Assembly: GCA_930367215.1 (NCBI GenBank) | Contig: OV884057.1 | Location: forward strand, 245,422,830-245,486,829 | Reading direction: 5' to 3' | Length of the DNA: 64,000 bases | Source of the DNA: Pollenia angustigena | Taxonomy: Eukaryota > Arthropoda > Insecta > Diptera > Polleniidae | In this document: in pieces, positions 11,290 through 22,021 of the stretch | How positions within the stretch are numbered: the stretch's first letter is position 1 | Layout: every line of letters begins with the position of its first letter | Position numbers and translations under genes: made by a program | The notes under the pieces: generated by a model | Seen by the model: the letters and a program-made list of their open reading frames with translations, nothing else | Told to the model about the DNA's origin: nothing | Databases searched by the model: none

Positions 11290-11575
11290 AGGGCCTAAAT
11301 TTCTTCAATGTAAATAAAATTCAATTTTTAATTACAATATTTTGTTCCCGACGTTTCGTCGATTGTTTGTCGACTTTTTCAAGGGATTGTCTATTTAAAA
11401 ATTATAAAAACAATAAAATAAATACAATAATGTACCACATAAACATTAAAGACTTACAAAATGAAAATTGAATCACATTAAAAAGTTTTAGTTGTACTCA
11501 GGATCATACAAATATAAAAATTAATTTTAATATTTAAAAAATACATATTTCTTTAAACTTTAAATATATCACAGC
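11290..11575 (-). repeat. PLE 3' non-coding region with hammerhead-like motif
   Basis: This directly follows the PLE stop codon on the minus strand. At 11344-11385 the minus strand reads TTGAAAAAGTCGAC, loop, ATCGACGAAACGTC, then GGGAAC. The order fits a hammerhead ribozyme core: degenerate CUGANGA box, stem II (GTCGA/TCGAC), GAAA, then GUC. Penelope-like elements are known to carry hammerhead motifs in their terminal repeats. The first box is altered (TTGAAAA), so activity is doubtful. The outer border is approximate. Confidence 0.45.
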
Positions 11576-11722
11576 TTAAGTAATGGCAACAATATAGCTC
11601 GCATTTATTTTGTTCGTGTCTTCCTTCAAATTCATTGTTCTATTAATTTGTTGTTGGATTCTTAGGCTTTCAATTGTGTACCTCTTTCTTTCTTTATTTT
11701 CTTTATCTAGAATTTTTACATC
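11576..11722 (-). pseudogene. Penelope-like element, C-terminal tail of the ORF (distal piece)
   Basis: The minus-strand frame reads VKILDKENKERKRYTIESLR, then IQQQINRTMNLKEDTNKINA, and stops at 11576-11578. This is the basic C-terminal extension that follows the GIY-YIG domain in Penelope-like elements. It is separated from the rest of the ORF (15383-16091) by the 3660-bp transposon at 11723-15382. The frame picks up at the insertion point, allowing for the CATC target duplication. Confidence 0.8.
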
Positions 11723-12206
11723 ACACAGTACAACACATGATTTGCCAACTCAATTCTGTGAACTGTATGTGAAATTAGACCCAAAAAGAAGAATTTCTGC
11801 ATCATTCGTTTTGTCTTCTTACCTGCTATTTGAAGTTAGTATCGATTTGAAGTTAGTACTATCGTATAGGGGAATTTATCACGTTTTAGGCCCTGTTGTT
11901 TGACATAGCTCGACAACCACTAGCCCAATTTAGTTGAAATAAATTTTAAAAAATTAAGAATTACAATTCCCTTAATTCATGTTCATGTTCATATATTGTT
12001 TTCCTATACAAGTAACACTTTCGAAGTTAAAAATGAATGTATGAAGGGAAAAAATTTTTTTTTTGCCTAAAAATTTAAATTTTTTTTTTTTTAAATACAT
12101 AAAAAATCCAAAATGGAAAAAAGTTTCAAGTCTAGTTATTTTTTCGCAAAGTCACATAACCTATGAGCAAAATGAGACAAAGATCATAAAAATCGATGCA
12201 CGCGTT
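11723..12206 (+). repeat. Left terminal inverted repeat of the 3660-bp transposon
   Basis: Matches the complement of 14899-15382 over about 480 bp. The left copy has a short 'catgat' where the right has a longer 'tttttcagttaattga' spacer, plus small A/T-run differences. Chance reading frames inside it (for example 11610-11903) are not genes. Confidence 0.85.
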
Positions 12207-12725
12207 TGTCATTTATTCACAATTAAGTAAATGTATGAATTTCAAAAATTTGCTCGAGATATGCACAACATTATTTGGAGAAAACATTGACACCTTTTTC
12301 ATGATTCTGAGAATTAAAAAAAAAAAGGAATAAACAAAAGGTTATTTGATTTTTATGATTGCGGTAATAAATGTACGTGGACAATTAAACGGAAAGTGGA
12401 CCTTTTTATTATTTGGGTTTTTCCGGTGGCTACCTATATGATTTTTTTACAGAAATTGCACCCACATTTAAGGGTGGTCATTATTTGGAAAGTTTTGCAC
12501 AGTTTGAAACGTACAAGTGCTGAATCAGGTATATAGCCAGCCGCCCTTAAAATATGCGCCCATTTATAAGTACCTGGCAGTAAAATATTCAAAAATTCGT
12601 AGTATTTATAGGTGTGCATTGATCGATTTTTGGCATTCAGCCAGTGCCGACGAACGCGAACAGTAAAAGTGATTTTTCTCCAGTTTTTTAAAAGTGAATA
12701 ACAACAAAACATAAAATATATCAAT

Positions 12726-14697
12726 ATGGAAAACAACAAGTGCCCATATTTGGATGAATATTGTTACGTTTGTGGTCATATCGTCCGAAAAATACAGAAA
12801 AAAGATCGAAAAAATTTGTTTACTGAGCAATTCAAAACCGCGTATTGTAATTATTTCGATGAAGCAGATTTAAGTGGTGCAAATTTTACGCCGAACACAG
12901 TGTGCAACAGTTGTTATACTACCCTTCTAAAATGGATTCACGGAAAAAGTAGAAAGTTATCTTTTATGAAGCCAGTAATTTGGGTGGAAGACACAACTGG
13001 ACATGATGAATCCAGGTGCTATGCATGCATAAATTTTCGTCCTGGATTAAACAGACAACAATTGAAAACAAAAGTATACACTGCTGCATTTACTGCCACA
13101 CTTCCAGTGCAACGCCCTGCTGATACCGATGCACCTAAACCTCCGAGTGCGGATACTGTGTCCCTGCTAGCCGAAACCGTTTTCACCAATCCGACCGATT
13201 TGGATGATGCTGATTGGATACCCGATATTGAAAATAGTGCACCACAACCGCTACCACAAATCGAAATGGATTACATTGTGGCCAAGCTGGGACTATCACA
13301 ACACGACTCCGAATGGCTGACATCATTTTTGAAGAGAAGAAAACTCACACAGCAAAATGTCAGCGCAACATCATACCGACAACGCCAAGCTGATTTTCAG
13401 AAATTTTATTCCGTTGACGAAGCAAATACGTTCACGTACTGCCATGATATCCCAGGTTTAGTGAAAAAATTGGGAATGGATTATATCGCTGGCGACTGGC
13501 GTTTATTCATCGATGGTTCAGTTTGTACTAGTTTGAAGGCTGTGCTGCTGCACAAAAAAAATAAAAAACCATGCATTCCATTGGGATTCAGCACAACTAT
13601 GAAGGAAACGTATGAAGCATTGGGCGAAATTTTGAAGAAAATCAAATACGATGAACACAAATGGAACATTTGTTGCGATCTGAAGGTGGTCAACATACTA
13701 CAAGGGATTATAGAAAAGGGCGGATATCCAAAATACTTCTGCTTCCTTTGTAATTGGGATTCACGATACAAAGGAAATCAATATCAATGTAAAGATTGGA
13801 AAGGAAGAACTCCCGAGCTCAACAAACAATTAAAATTACGCAATGAACCTATGATAAAGGACCTGGATGATATTTTGTTGCCACCGCTCAACATGAAACT
13901 GGGAATAGCTGGGAAATTCGTTGAAGTGGTGGTCAAAAAAGTTAACGGCGCCTTTGACTGTTTGAAATCCATCTTTCCGAAACTCAGTGATGAGAAAATT
14001 AAAAACGGTACGTATCGTACTCTGTATTTCAATATTGTCATATCTAAATTTGTTAATTTCTATACATTCGCATTACCAATAATTTTTTCGTTTTTCTTAT
14101 GTATTTAAAACAGGTATTCTCAATGGACCTGATATTCGGAAATTGATCAAAAGTGATTCTTTCACACATTTGCTTTCAGAGCATCACGGCCACCAACATG
14201 CATGGAACGCATTGAAAGAAGTAATAGAAGGCGTTCTAGGAAAGAACCGTGTCCAGCGAGAAGAGATACAGCAACGAGTGGACAGGTTGCTGTTTTATTT
14301 CGAAAAAATCGGTGCATCCATGACGCTGAAATTGCATTTCTTGCACCACCACCTCGATACTTTTTTGGCACAATCACCTCAGGAATCAGACGAACAAGGA
14401 GAGAGGTTCCACCAGGCGACCATGCCATTTGAAAAGCGGTTCAAAAGCAAAAAATTGGATGCATTGCTTGCGGAGGTTTGTTGGTGGAGTTCCACAATTA
14501 TGCAGTTTGAAAAAAGCACCGAAGATGAACACATTGAAATTGGTGGACACAGTGAAAGAAACACGCCCTTGAATAGTATGTGTATCTCGGATGACGATAC
14601 AGACTCAGACCATGAATATGAACAACCTACGAAGAAAACAAGATCATCAGAACCACAAGCGTCAACTTCTACAAGGATGGATATTGCCAATAATTGA
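12726..14697 (+). CDS. Two-exon DNA transposase, RAG/Transib/CMC-like DDE family
   Basis: Exon 1 is 12726-14007, the intron 14008-14113 (GTACGT...CAG), exon 2 14114-14697. The split codon (G|GT, Gly428) keeps the frame, giving 621 aa. The start is the ATG after 'atcaat' and is the first in frame. The N-terminus has Cys pairs at 13/16, 60/63 and 98/101, probably a zinc-binding DNA-recognition domain. The core shows LFIDGS (D263), CCDLKVV (D318), FCFLC followed by WDSR (C339, C342), HFLHHHLD (H502 and H507) and DEQGERFH (E524). The D-D-CxxC-HxxxxH-E order and spacing resemble RAG1, Transib and CMC transposases, so D263, D318 and E524 are my catalytic candidates. The junction KIKNGILNGPDIRKL is typical of uncharacterised arthropod proteins of this family. 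The C-terminus is acidic and Ser-rich. It should cut and paste its own element. Confidence 0.85.
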
Positions 14698-14898
14698 AAA
14701 AATGTTCTAAATTTTGTTTTTATGCATATTATAATTGCGTATTAATTGCATATTATTTTATTTTCATTAAGTTTTTATAAATAAAGTTTTTTTTTGCATG
14801 ATAATTTTTTAATTTATATTTTTATTTTTATTTTAAGGGTGGTGGCTATAACTGATTTTTGAAATTCATACCTTTACTCAATTGCGAATAAAAGCGAA

Positions 14899-15382
14899 AC
14901 GCGTGCATCGATTTTTATGATCTTTGTCTCATTTTGCTCATAGGTTATGTGACTTTGCGAAAAAATAACTAGACTTGAAACTTTTTTCCATTTTGGATTT
15001 TTTATGTATTTTAAAAAAAAAATATTTAAATTTTTAGGCAAAAAATAATTTTTTCCCTTCATACATTCATTTTTAACTTCGAAAGTGTTACTTGTATAGG
15101 AAAACAATATATGAACAGATTAAGGGAATTGTAATTCTTAATTTTTTAAAATTTATTTCAACTAAATTGGGCTAGTGGTTGTCGAGCTATGTCAAACAAC
15201 AGGGCCTAAAACGTGATAAATTCCCCTATACGATAGTACTAACTTCAAATCGATACTAACTTCAAATAGCAGGTAAGAAGACAAAACGAATGATGCAGAA
15301 ATTCTTCTTTTTGGGTCTAATTTCACATACAGCTCACAGAATTGAGTTGGCAATCAATTAACTGAAAAATGTTGTACTGTGT
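14899..15382 (-). repeat. Right terminal inverted repeat of the 3660-bp transposon
   Basis: Inverse of 11723-12206. It ends ...TGTTGTACTGTGT and is followed by the CATC duplication. Confidence 0.85.
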
Positions 15383-16091
15383 CATCGAACCTAATTGTGT
15401 GACCAGTATGTAGGATGTGTTGTGCTAGTGCTGTTGTCTCTTATCTCCGCATTATGTCTATCTTGTGTTCTCCCATTCTTGTCTCCAGTGTACGTTTTGT
15501 TGTTTCTATATAAATTAGCTCGCATGGCTGTTTGTCATTTCCTTCACATTGTAATTCGTATACAATGTTACTTTGTTTTTGTTTATTAATTGGCGCCTTA
15601 ACTCTAGAAAAAATTGTACTTAATGTCAAATTGGGTTTGTATGCAAAACAGATGTTTTTTGTTTTTATTGACGACCGTATATTATTATTATCGGTTAACC
15701 CAGGTATGTATTTTACACTGTAAAATTTGTTCTCTTCTTTTTCTATGTTTGCAGATTTGTTGTGGTTATTTTTGTCCTTATCCAATTGTTTAATCGTATT
15801 GTCTATCAATGTAGATGTGAGTTTGGTGGGGAAGCTATTGTTTTTTAAAATGTTTGTTATAATGTGTTTGTTTTTATTATGAAATTGTGTATCACTTATG
15901 TTGTATACCCTAGAAATAAAATTTTTTGCTGTGTTTATAATTTGATTTTTGGGTTGTGTAGCGTGGTAATTCATTAACCTTCCTGAAGATGTTTCTTTAG
16001 TGTACCAATCAAACAGAATCTTATTATTTTTGCGTATAATTTTTGAGTCTAAGTACGCGATTTCTCCGTTTTTCTCAATCTCAGTAGTAAA
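15383..16091 (-). pseudogene. Penelope-like element: end of RT plus GIY-YIG endonuclease (proximal piece)
   Basis: From 16091 downward the minus strand encodes FTTEIEKNGEIAYLDSKIIR and FDWYTKETSSGRLMNYHATQ, the thumb region of Penelope-like reverse transcriptase. A linker follows, then IVYELQCEG, C, and LIYIETTKRTLETRMGEHK, the GIY-YIG-type nuclease (canonical YIG is YIE here). A TAA at 15441-15443 follows IMRR. The frame then continues ETTALAQHILHTGHTIRFD up to the transposon insertion. The 5' part (most of the RT) is missing or out of frame above about 16091, as expected for 5'-truncated copies. Confidence 0.85.
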
Positions 16092-16112
16092 TTTTTTTTA
16101 TCTGTGGTACCG

Positions 16113-18557
16113 GCACCTGTGGTGTCTGGGTATTTTTCTACCCACTTCGGCATAAATGTGTTCTAAATAAAATTTTTTTTAGCATAATCTGGAAAACGTA
16201 TGAGTGAAAAAATTTTTTGTGTGCTGGTTGCGAAGTTAAGTCACACTTGAAAAAACTTACAGAAATAATTTTTATTTTTTTTATAAAGTTTGACTATTTC
16301 AAACCCTATTTTGGCAAGCCCTGTTTTAGCACTTTGTCTAAGTGTTTATTTTCTATCCATGAAAGGTGGCATCGCCATTACAAATAAATACGGGACTTCC
16401 CCTGTGGTAATTCAATACTACAAGAAACTTATTGTGTTAGTCAAAACTTGTAATTTTAGTGTGCGTCGCGATTGTGAAAAGTGCAAAACAATACTCAGTA
16501 AAGTAATATTGAAGTGATTTTTAATTACATAAAAATGTATCGAAGTCACAAGATTTTAACCGTTGCTGAACTTCAAGCTGAAATTGATGCATGGACCAGT
16601 GATGAGGAAGATGATTATGCGAATCATGAAGTAGATAAAGTGAGCATTATCATTATTCCACCGGATAAGGTTGATGATATCAGCGACAACGAAGACATTG
16701 ATGAAAATGTCCAAGTTATAAATAATGAAATGGAATTGCCCAAAGAAATGCCTGGTCAGTTTGAAATAGAATACATTTATGAGGCAGATAATGTAAATTT
16801 ACCGGTGGCATCAAAAACATATAATGAGTTTTAAGATATTGACATTGACCGCTGTGATGTTAAGCTATCAACATATAAACCAAGAAGACGTATTCCAGTA
16901 GAAAGTAAACCTAAATGGTCTAAATCCAAAAAAATTCAATTTGGAAAAAAACCTATATATAACGAAAAGAAACTCCAAAAAACATTGTACGAGAAAATTG
17001 GTAAGAAATATGTTGTTCTATATAAACCCTGAGAACTATATTTTCTCTCTGTAGGTTTTTACACACCATTGCAATTTTCGATGACGAATTCATGAACATG
17101 ATCGTAGACAGCACGAATGAGTATGCTGGACAAAAAAATGTGCCTGGTTTTCTAACCACAGTGGGTCGATTTGAGAAAATAAAACAAAACTTGCACGTTT
17201 GTGATAATAAAAATCTCGATGCTAGTGATAAATTTGCGCAAGTTACTCCACTGAATAATGTTTTGGATAAAAAATTTATGCAATTTGGTGTATTTGATCA
17301 CAACCTTTCGATAGATGAACAGATGATAGCTTATTACGGTCGCCATTCCTTTAAAATGTTTATTAGAGGCAAACCGAAACGATTTGGCTACAAATATTGG
17401 GTTTTAGCTTCAGCGACAGGATACTGTTACTTTTTTATTCCATATGCTGGTGCTTCTGCTAACAATGATGCTTATAAGGGTCTTGGAGAAAACGTTGTTC
17501 TGCGATTATTAGAAAATGTATCGGATCCATCCCAACACAATGTAACATTTGATAACTTTTTTACAAGCCACAAGCTGCTGTGCACATTATCTCAAAAAGG
17601 CTACTTTGCGACAGGTACTGTTTGCGACAATCGAAGCAATTACGCTTTACTGGAAGATCACAAGTTAATGAAAAAGAAACCTCGTGGTTCGTCTGATTTT
17701 TGTTTCGATAAAAGCAATAATTTGGTCGCAGTGCGTTGGAATGATAATTCGGTAAGTATATAAATATTTATATAATCCTATTTATATTTTTGTATATAGT
17801 AGATAACACACTTCGATATGTATTACTTTTGTTGTAGGTGGTCACTGTAATGTCCAATTTTTTGGGCTTGGAGCCAATGTGCCGTGCGAAGAGATTTGAC
17901 CGTAAAAACTGGAAGATGGCCAATATTGAGCAACCGTATCTAGTCCATGCATACAATCAGCGGATGGGTGGAGTTGATTTGTTCGACAATGCCATGAACA
18001 ATTACCGCATCCGAGTTCAAGGTAAAAAATGGTATTGGCCGCTGCTCACAAATGCAATGGATGCAGCCATGGTGAATGCCTGGAAACTACACTGCATGTG
18101 TAGAAGATGTGAAGGTGCGACAATAATGAGCCAATTGGACTTTCGCTTGAGTGTTGTTGAGTCATTGGTAACAATTCCAGAAAGCCGATGTGGTGCTTCT
18201 GGAAAAAGTTTCACAAATGCACAACAAACTGCAAGGCGCACGGATAAATTTAATCACACAATAAATAAGATTGGAAAACGTAGCCGTTGTGGACAATGTG
18301 GGGACAAGACAGCGTTCGGCTGCTCAAAATGTAATGTAAATTTACATCCAAAGGACTGTTTTGCACAATTTCATGACGGTATTCCAAAAAATATTAAAAA
18401 AAAATAAAAAAATCTCGATAATAAAACAATTACTTTAAACGTAAACTGGCAGAAATACATAATAAAACAGTTTTTGATCTCTTAAAAAAAATTGTTTTTT
18501 TACTCAAAACTTATTAGTTGAGAACTCTTTAGTGTCGAAGTGGGTATTTAAATACCC
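16113..18557 (+). mobile_element. piggyBac-type element, core
   Basis: The body carries the three-exon transposase. Near-palindromes GGGTATTTTTCTACCC (16128-16143) and GGGTATTTAAATACCC (18542-18557) lie outside the gene on each side. Both are followed inward by 'acttcg', so they behave as inverted end motifs. A third copy at 19277-19292 is followed by 'catggg' and TTAA (19309-19312), which looks like a true piggyBac right end. The left TTAA-CCC end is not found beside the gene; TTAACCCAT at 11156 is a possible match. Borders are therefore uncertain. Confidence 0.5.
16535..18407 (+). pseudogene. piggyBac-family transposase, decayed
   Basis: Exon 1 is 16535-17000 (MYRSHKIL..., acidic N-terminus). 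Exon 2 is 17055-17751 and exon 3 is 17838-18407, with introns 17001-17054 and 17752-17837, both GT-AG. The catalytic Asp contexts are kept: SIDEQMIAYYGRHS, NVTFDNFFTSHKLL and MGGVDLFDNAMNNYR followed by KKWYWPL. The C-terminal Cys/His domain is present (RCGQCGDKTAFGCSKC...LHPKDC). Damage: a TAA at 16832-16834, a one-base deletion in the T-run at about 17076 (YTPLQF / FDDEFM), and apparent loss of some 50 residues between NEYAGQKN and RFEKIKQNLH, where family members normally have a helical segment. The ATG at 16535 is chosen over earlier non-ATG starts. Confidence 0.85.
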
Positions 18558-19384
18558 ATGCCGTTATTTTTTACATATATTCCAAATGAGTGGAACAACT
18601 AAAGTAAATATTTTTTTCATAACAGAGCATATATATGGCTATGCAGGCCCAATAGGATTTATTTGATTTTCCTTTCCCCACTTTTACAAAGCCGTTGCTT
18701 TTAAAAAAATTATGACATTACAAATTTTCCTACCTTTGACCTATTAAGTTTCCATCCAAAATTAAATGCTAAAAAATCCCGTTAACCTGTTTTGCATGGT
18801 TCAATTCCTTGTCTATCAGTTTATCAAAGCATATTTCGATATGTCTTACACTCAAAATATTATGTAGTTAAATTCAAACGAAAATTCATTTTATACAACT
18901 TAAAATTCACTTAAAAAACGGATCATTTACATTTCATTTAAAACAAATGATTTTTACATTCATTTTTAAATTTTTATTTTTTGAACAGCATATTCCTTAA
19001 AATTTAATGATTTTTACTATTAAAAAATATATTTTAAACGACAAAAATCAAACTACACAACAAAATAAATACGATAAAACATTATTTTTTGGTAGTTTGT
19101 TTTTTGAACAACAAACATAAATGTTAACAAATAAAATTATTCGAAAAATAACTATATTTTTTTATTCAATTTTAACAGAACAGAAAACGAATTTAATAAC
19201 CCACAATCAGTTACTGTAATAATTTTTTAAGTGTACCTAACTTTAAATATAATTTTTCTAAAAATGCTCTTTTTTTGGGTATTTTTCTACCCATCCGGCG
19301 TTCATGGGTTAAGGTGTTTTTACGTAAAAAATAATAAAAACTATTTTTTATATTTTGTTTTTTCTTAGAATAAATTTTTTAATC
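18558..19384. other. AT-rich piggyBac flank without a gene
   Basis: No coding potential seen. It contains the GGGTATTTTTCTACCC palindrome (19277) and the CATGGG-TTAA end (19303-19312). Confidence 0.5.
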
Positions 19385-20399
19385 TGGAATGCAAAAAAAC
19401 TTTATTAAAAAATGGAGTTACCTAGTTTTTATATACGGCCACAGAATTCTTATAAAAAAAAAAACAAATTAACTGATCAAATTTTGTTTAAAATTTAAAT
19501 ATTTATTGAAATAAAATTAACCACAGAGTCAATAGCTGTTTTTCAGTTTCATGTTAAACCGAGTTTAACGTTAATCCACGTCCCAAAACCTGGCCAATTA
19601 ATTTCATAAATTCAAGAAGGGTAAACCTTTTAATTATGTTTATGCATAAAAAACAGACAGAAACTCGGCTTATTTTTTTGATGTATAAGACTAAGGGAAA
19701 AAAATATTTTTGGAAAAACTAGGTAAGTCCATTTTTTCATAAAAAAAAACGGGTAAATTAACGTGCTGAGTCAAAAAGTAAATGTTTTTCCACAAATCAT
19801 TACTTAAGTTGCCCTAATCCGTAAAATATTAATATAATTTGAGAAAAAAAAGTTTTTTCGGAAAAACTAGATAACTCTATTTTCGAAAAAAAACAAGATA
19901 AGTGACATTGATTTTCGGTTTTAATGTCCAAAAATTAGTTTAATGGGACCAGAAATGTTTAACATTATTTTAAATTCTGTTTTGTTAAATACGCATGCAT
20001 AGTAACAAAAATTCAAAATAAATAATTAGCGAAATATGTTTAAAACTTTAAGTGTATTTTTTTCGTGTTTTCAAAAAATGGAGTTATCTAGTTTTTCCAT
20101 ACGGCCACAGATATGTCCTTTCACAGATTTGAAAAGAAAACCAAATGTTATATATAATAGATATTTTTATTAGCTGCCAGCAAAATCACCCAAAGCAATA
20201 CATGAAAAATCGCCTAAAATTTTTGATACAAATTTTGTGTGATTTTGCATAGGAATTATAACTTTTTTTGGACTATTTTTCGTTTTTATTGGGTAATAAT
20301 TTATTTTTTACATAATTGAGAAACTGTTTTATGGGACACAGCCTCGGCCTCTTTTATCGAAAAAATTTAAAGGCGCCTAAATAAACTTTCTTCGAATAA

Positions 20400-20776
20400 T
20401 CACAGCTGCCCCCTATAGTGCGATTCACTAACTTTTATAACGATAATCGAATCGTTAAAATAAGTATAACGAAAATTTATCGAATATGCTATTCTGTAAA
20501 ATTTTTAACGATATTCGCTGTCGTTTAAAGTCAGCTGTTACTTTAAGCAATTTTTTTGTCGTTATCTTAGCGACAATAATTTAGTTTGTGTTTATTTTAT
20601 CGATAAAATGTTTTTTATGTTTAAAATAGCTTACATACATACAAAGATATATTCATATGTATATGTATGAACAAAAACAAAATAATAAATTTAAAATTTG
20701 CAAAAAGAAAGCAAATTAAGAACAAAAATAAAATTCTAAATGTAAAATTCACAAAAAAAAAATATAAAACCACAAA
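20400..20776. other. AT-rich stretch with 'cgttaaaa/ttaacgat' echoes
   Basis: Motifs such as 'ataacgataatcgaatcg' near 20440 are loosely mirrored at 20990-21050. They may be ends of an old element, but the match is weak. Confidence 0.3.
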
Positions 20777-20780
20777 TTAA

Positions 20781-20857
20781 CCCTTCGTCTTACTTATGAG
20801 TCTGGCCAGACCTTTTTCAGTGCATTTTAAATGAAAAAATATGTGTAACAAGGGGGG
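20781..20857. mobile_element. 77-bp TTAA-flanked mini-MITE (copy 1)
   Basis: TTAA lies on both sides (20777-20780, 20858-20861). Left end CCCTTCGTCTTAC; right end ends GGGGGG. It has a central palindrome AGTCTGGCCAGACCT. A second copy at 40325-40402 has the same layout. TTAA duplication and CCC termini point to piggyBac-type mobilisation. Confidence 0.65.
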
Positions 20858-21779
20858 TTAAGAACAATTTCATATGTTTTTATTTTATTCTCTTTTGTGC
20901 TTTTCGTTTTTTTGTAGACAGAGATGTTACAAAAAAAACAGCTGTGTACTATCGTTAAAACAAATTACAGAATCACACTATCGTTACTGCAAGCGAATAT
21001 AAATGTCGACAAATATTACGATTGTCGGATCGTTAAACGTTAGTTAGTATGTTAAAAACTCAAATATTCATAAGGATCTCAGTTTGCCATTAATTAAAAC
21101 TATGATTATGAAATATGCAGTTAAATCGAATTGGCGGCTATACGCACTTATTGAAATATTGCCAATTAAACATTTAATATACTTGATTAAAATTTTAATT
21201 CACCTGATTGAATATTTAATTAAAACTGATTTTATTTTTAATTAATTCTTTTACTCGCGCAAAAATTTTTTTCTGTGTAAGGAGAAGAGATACTGCAGGA
21301 CTCATCCCATTCGAAAAGCGCCAAACACCTACAAATGTGAACAGAAACCGCGAAGGGTAACTTTTTAGTCGGGCCCTGACAGGACATAAAAAACAGCTAA
21401 AATGCAAAAGGAGAAGCAAAAAACTTTAAAAATTAAAACTTTAAACATGTCAGAAAACATGCATTGATAAGTCTTCTATGGAATTCTTCAAACAATTTTA
21501 AAAGGAAACCATATGATTATATTTTGATGGGAAAAAATGGCTTATTGCGTCATTTTGCATTTATAAAATTAACACTCTTGTAGACACGTCCCTTTGTTCT
21601 TTGTTAAAAAAGCTTAATTTTTGATCGCAGAAGTGTAAAATATTGCCAAGACACGTAGTTCAATGGCATTCATAATAACAATCAAAAACACAGTTTTGAA
21701 TTTTTTGTTAGTTACGGCTTTTTGCATTTTAGCTAACGATATGAAGATTCAATAAATAAATAATAAAAAAATATGTTCG

Positions 21780-21965
21780 CCTTCGGCCGGGCGCAAGGAT
21801 TTTCTCTAATAAAAGCTTTTCTGTGTAGACGGCCTTTGGCCGGGGTCAAGGATTTTCTTATCAATGATAAAACAAGCACTGGCCTCGCTTGTTTAAGCTT
21901 CTAAAGTCGGTATTGCGCACGGCGAATGCCGGGTTTACAGAAAATCTTTAGTTGGCGATTTCAAA
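21780..21965. repeat. Minisatellite family GCTTCGC / GGCCGAAGGCC (diverged)
   Basis: Contains 'cggccgggcgcaaggatttt' and 'ggccggggtcaaggattttc', plus 'gataaaacaagcactggcct'. These are diverged versions of the units at 1671-1925. Confidence 0.55.
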
Positions 21966-22021
21966 TGTTATTTAAAAATTTGAGAAGTAATTCCCTTCAC
22001 ATTTCCACATATCAAGTCATA

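Larger units (their letters stand above)
11723..15382 (+). mobile_element. 3660-bp autonomous-looking DNA transposon with ~480-bp TIRs, RAG/Transib/CMC-like
   Basis: The termini are ACACAGTACAACA (11723-11735) and its inverse (15370-15382). Long inverted repeats run to about 12206 on the left and start at about 14899 on the right, with a few indels. The direct duplication CATC lies on both sides (11719-11722 and 15383-15386). Inside is one two-exon gene on the plus strand. The insertion splits a Penelope-like ORF, and both halves are recognisable. Superfamily is inferred, not proven: a 4-bp duplication and CAC-type ends fit the CACTA/Mirage/Chapaev group, and the protein motifs fit the RAG/Transib/CMC lineage. 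No stop or frameshift was seen in the gene, so the copy may be young. Confidence 0.85.
10600..20110. mobile_element. Outer bracketing repeat: AAAACTAGTTAACTCCA ends
   Basis: GGAAAAACTAG(T/A)TAACTCCA occurs at 10614-10634, 10774-10792 and 10806-10825. It recurs, mostly inverted, at 19411-19430, 19711-19730, 19860-19878 and 20077-20100. The outermost copies face each other, and two right-hand copies are followed by 'acggccacagaat' or 'acggccacagata'. I read these as subterminal repeats of an old DNA transposon whose middle was invaded by the elements listed below. The exact termini and a target duplication were not found. Confidence 0.4.

Noticed and set aside
11610..11903. 97-codon frame at the left end of the 3660-bp transposon
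   Set aside because: Crosses the border between PLE and inverted repeat, so it cannot be an ancestral gene; it is the complement of PLE coding sequence in its first part.
13481..14690. Several 76-103 codon frames on the minus strand and an alternate plus frame
   Set aside because: Shadows of the transposase exons, which carry the recognisable motifs.
20400..21060. Inverted-repeat element with cgttaaaa/ttaacgat ends
   Set aside because: The two sides match only in short words; no consistent alignment or target duplication.
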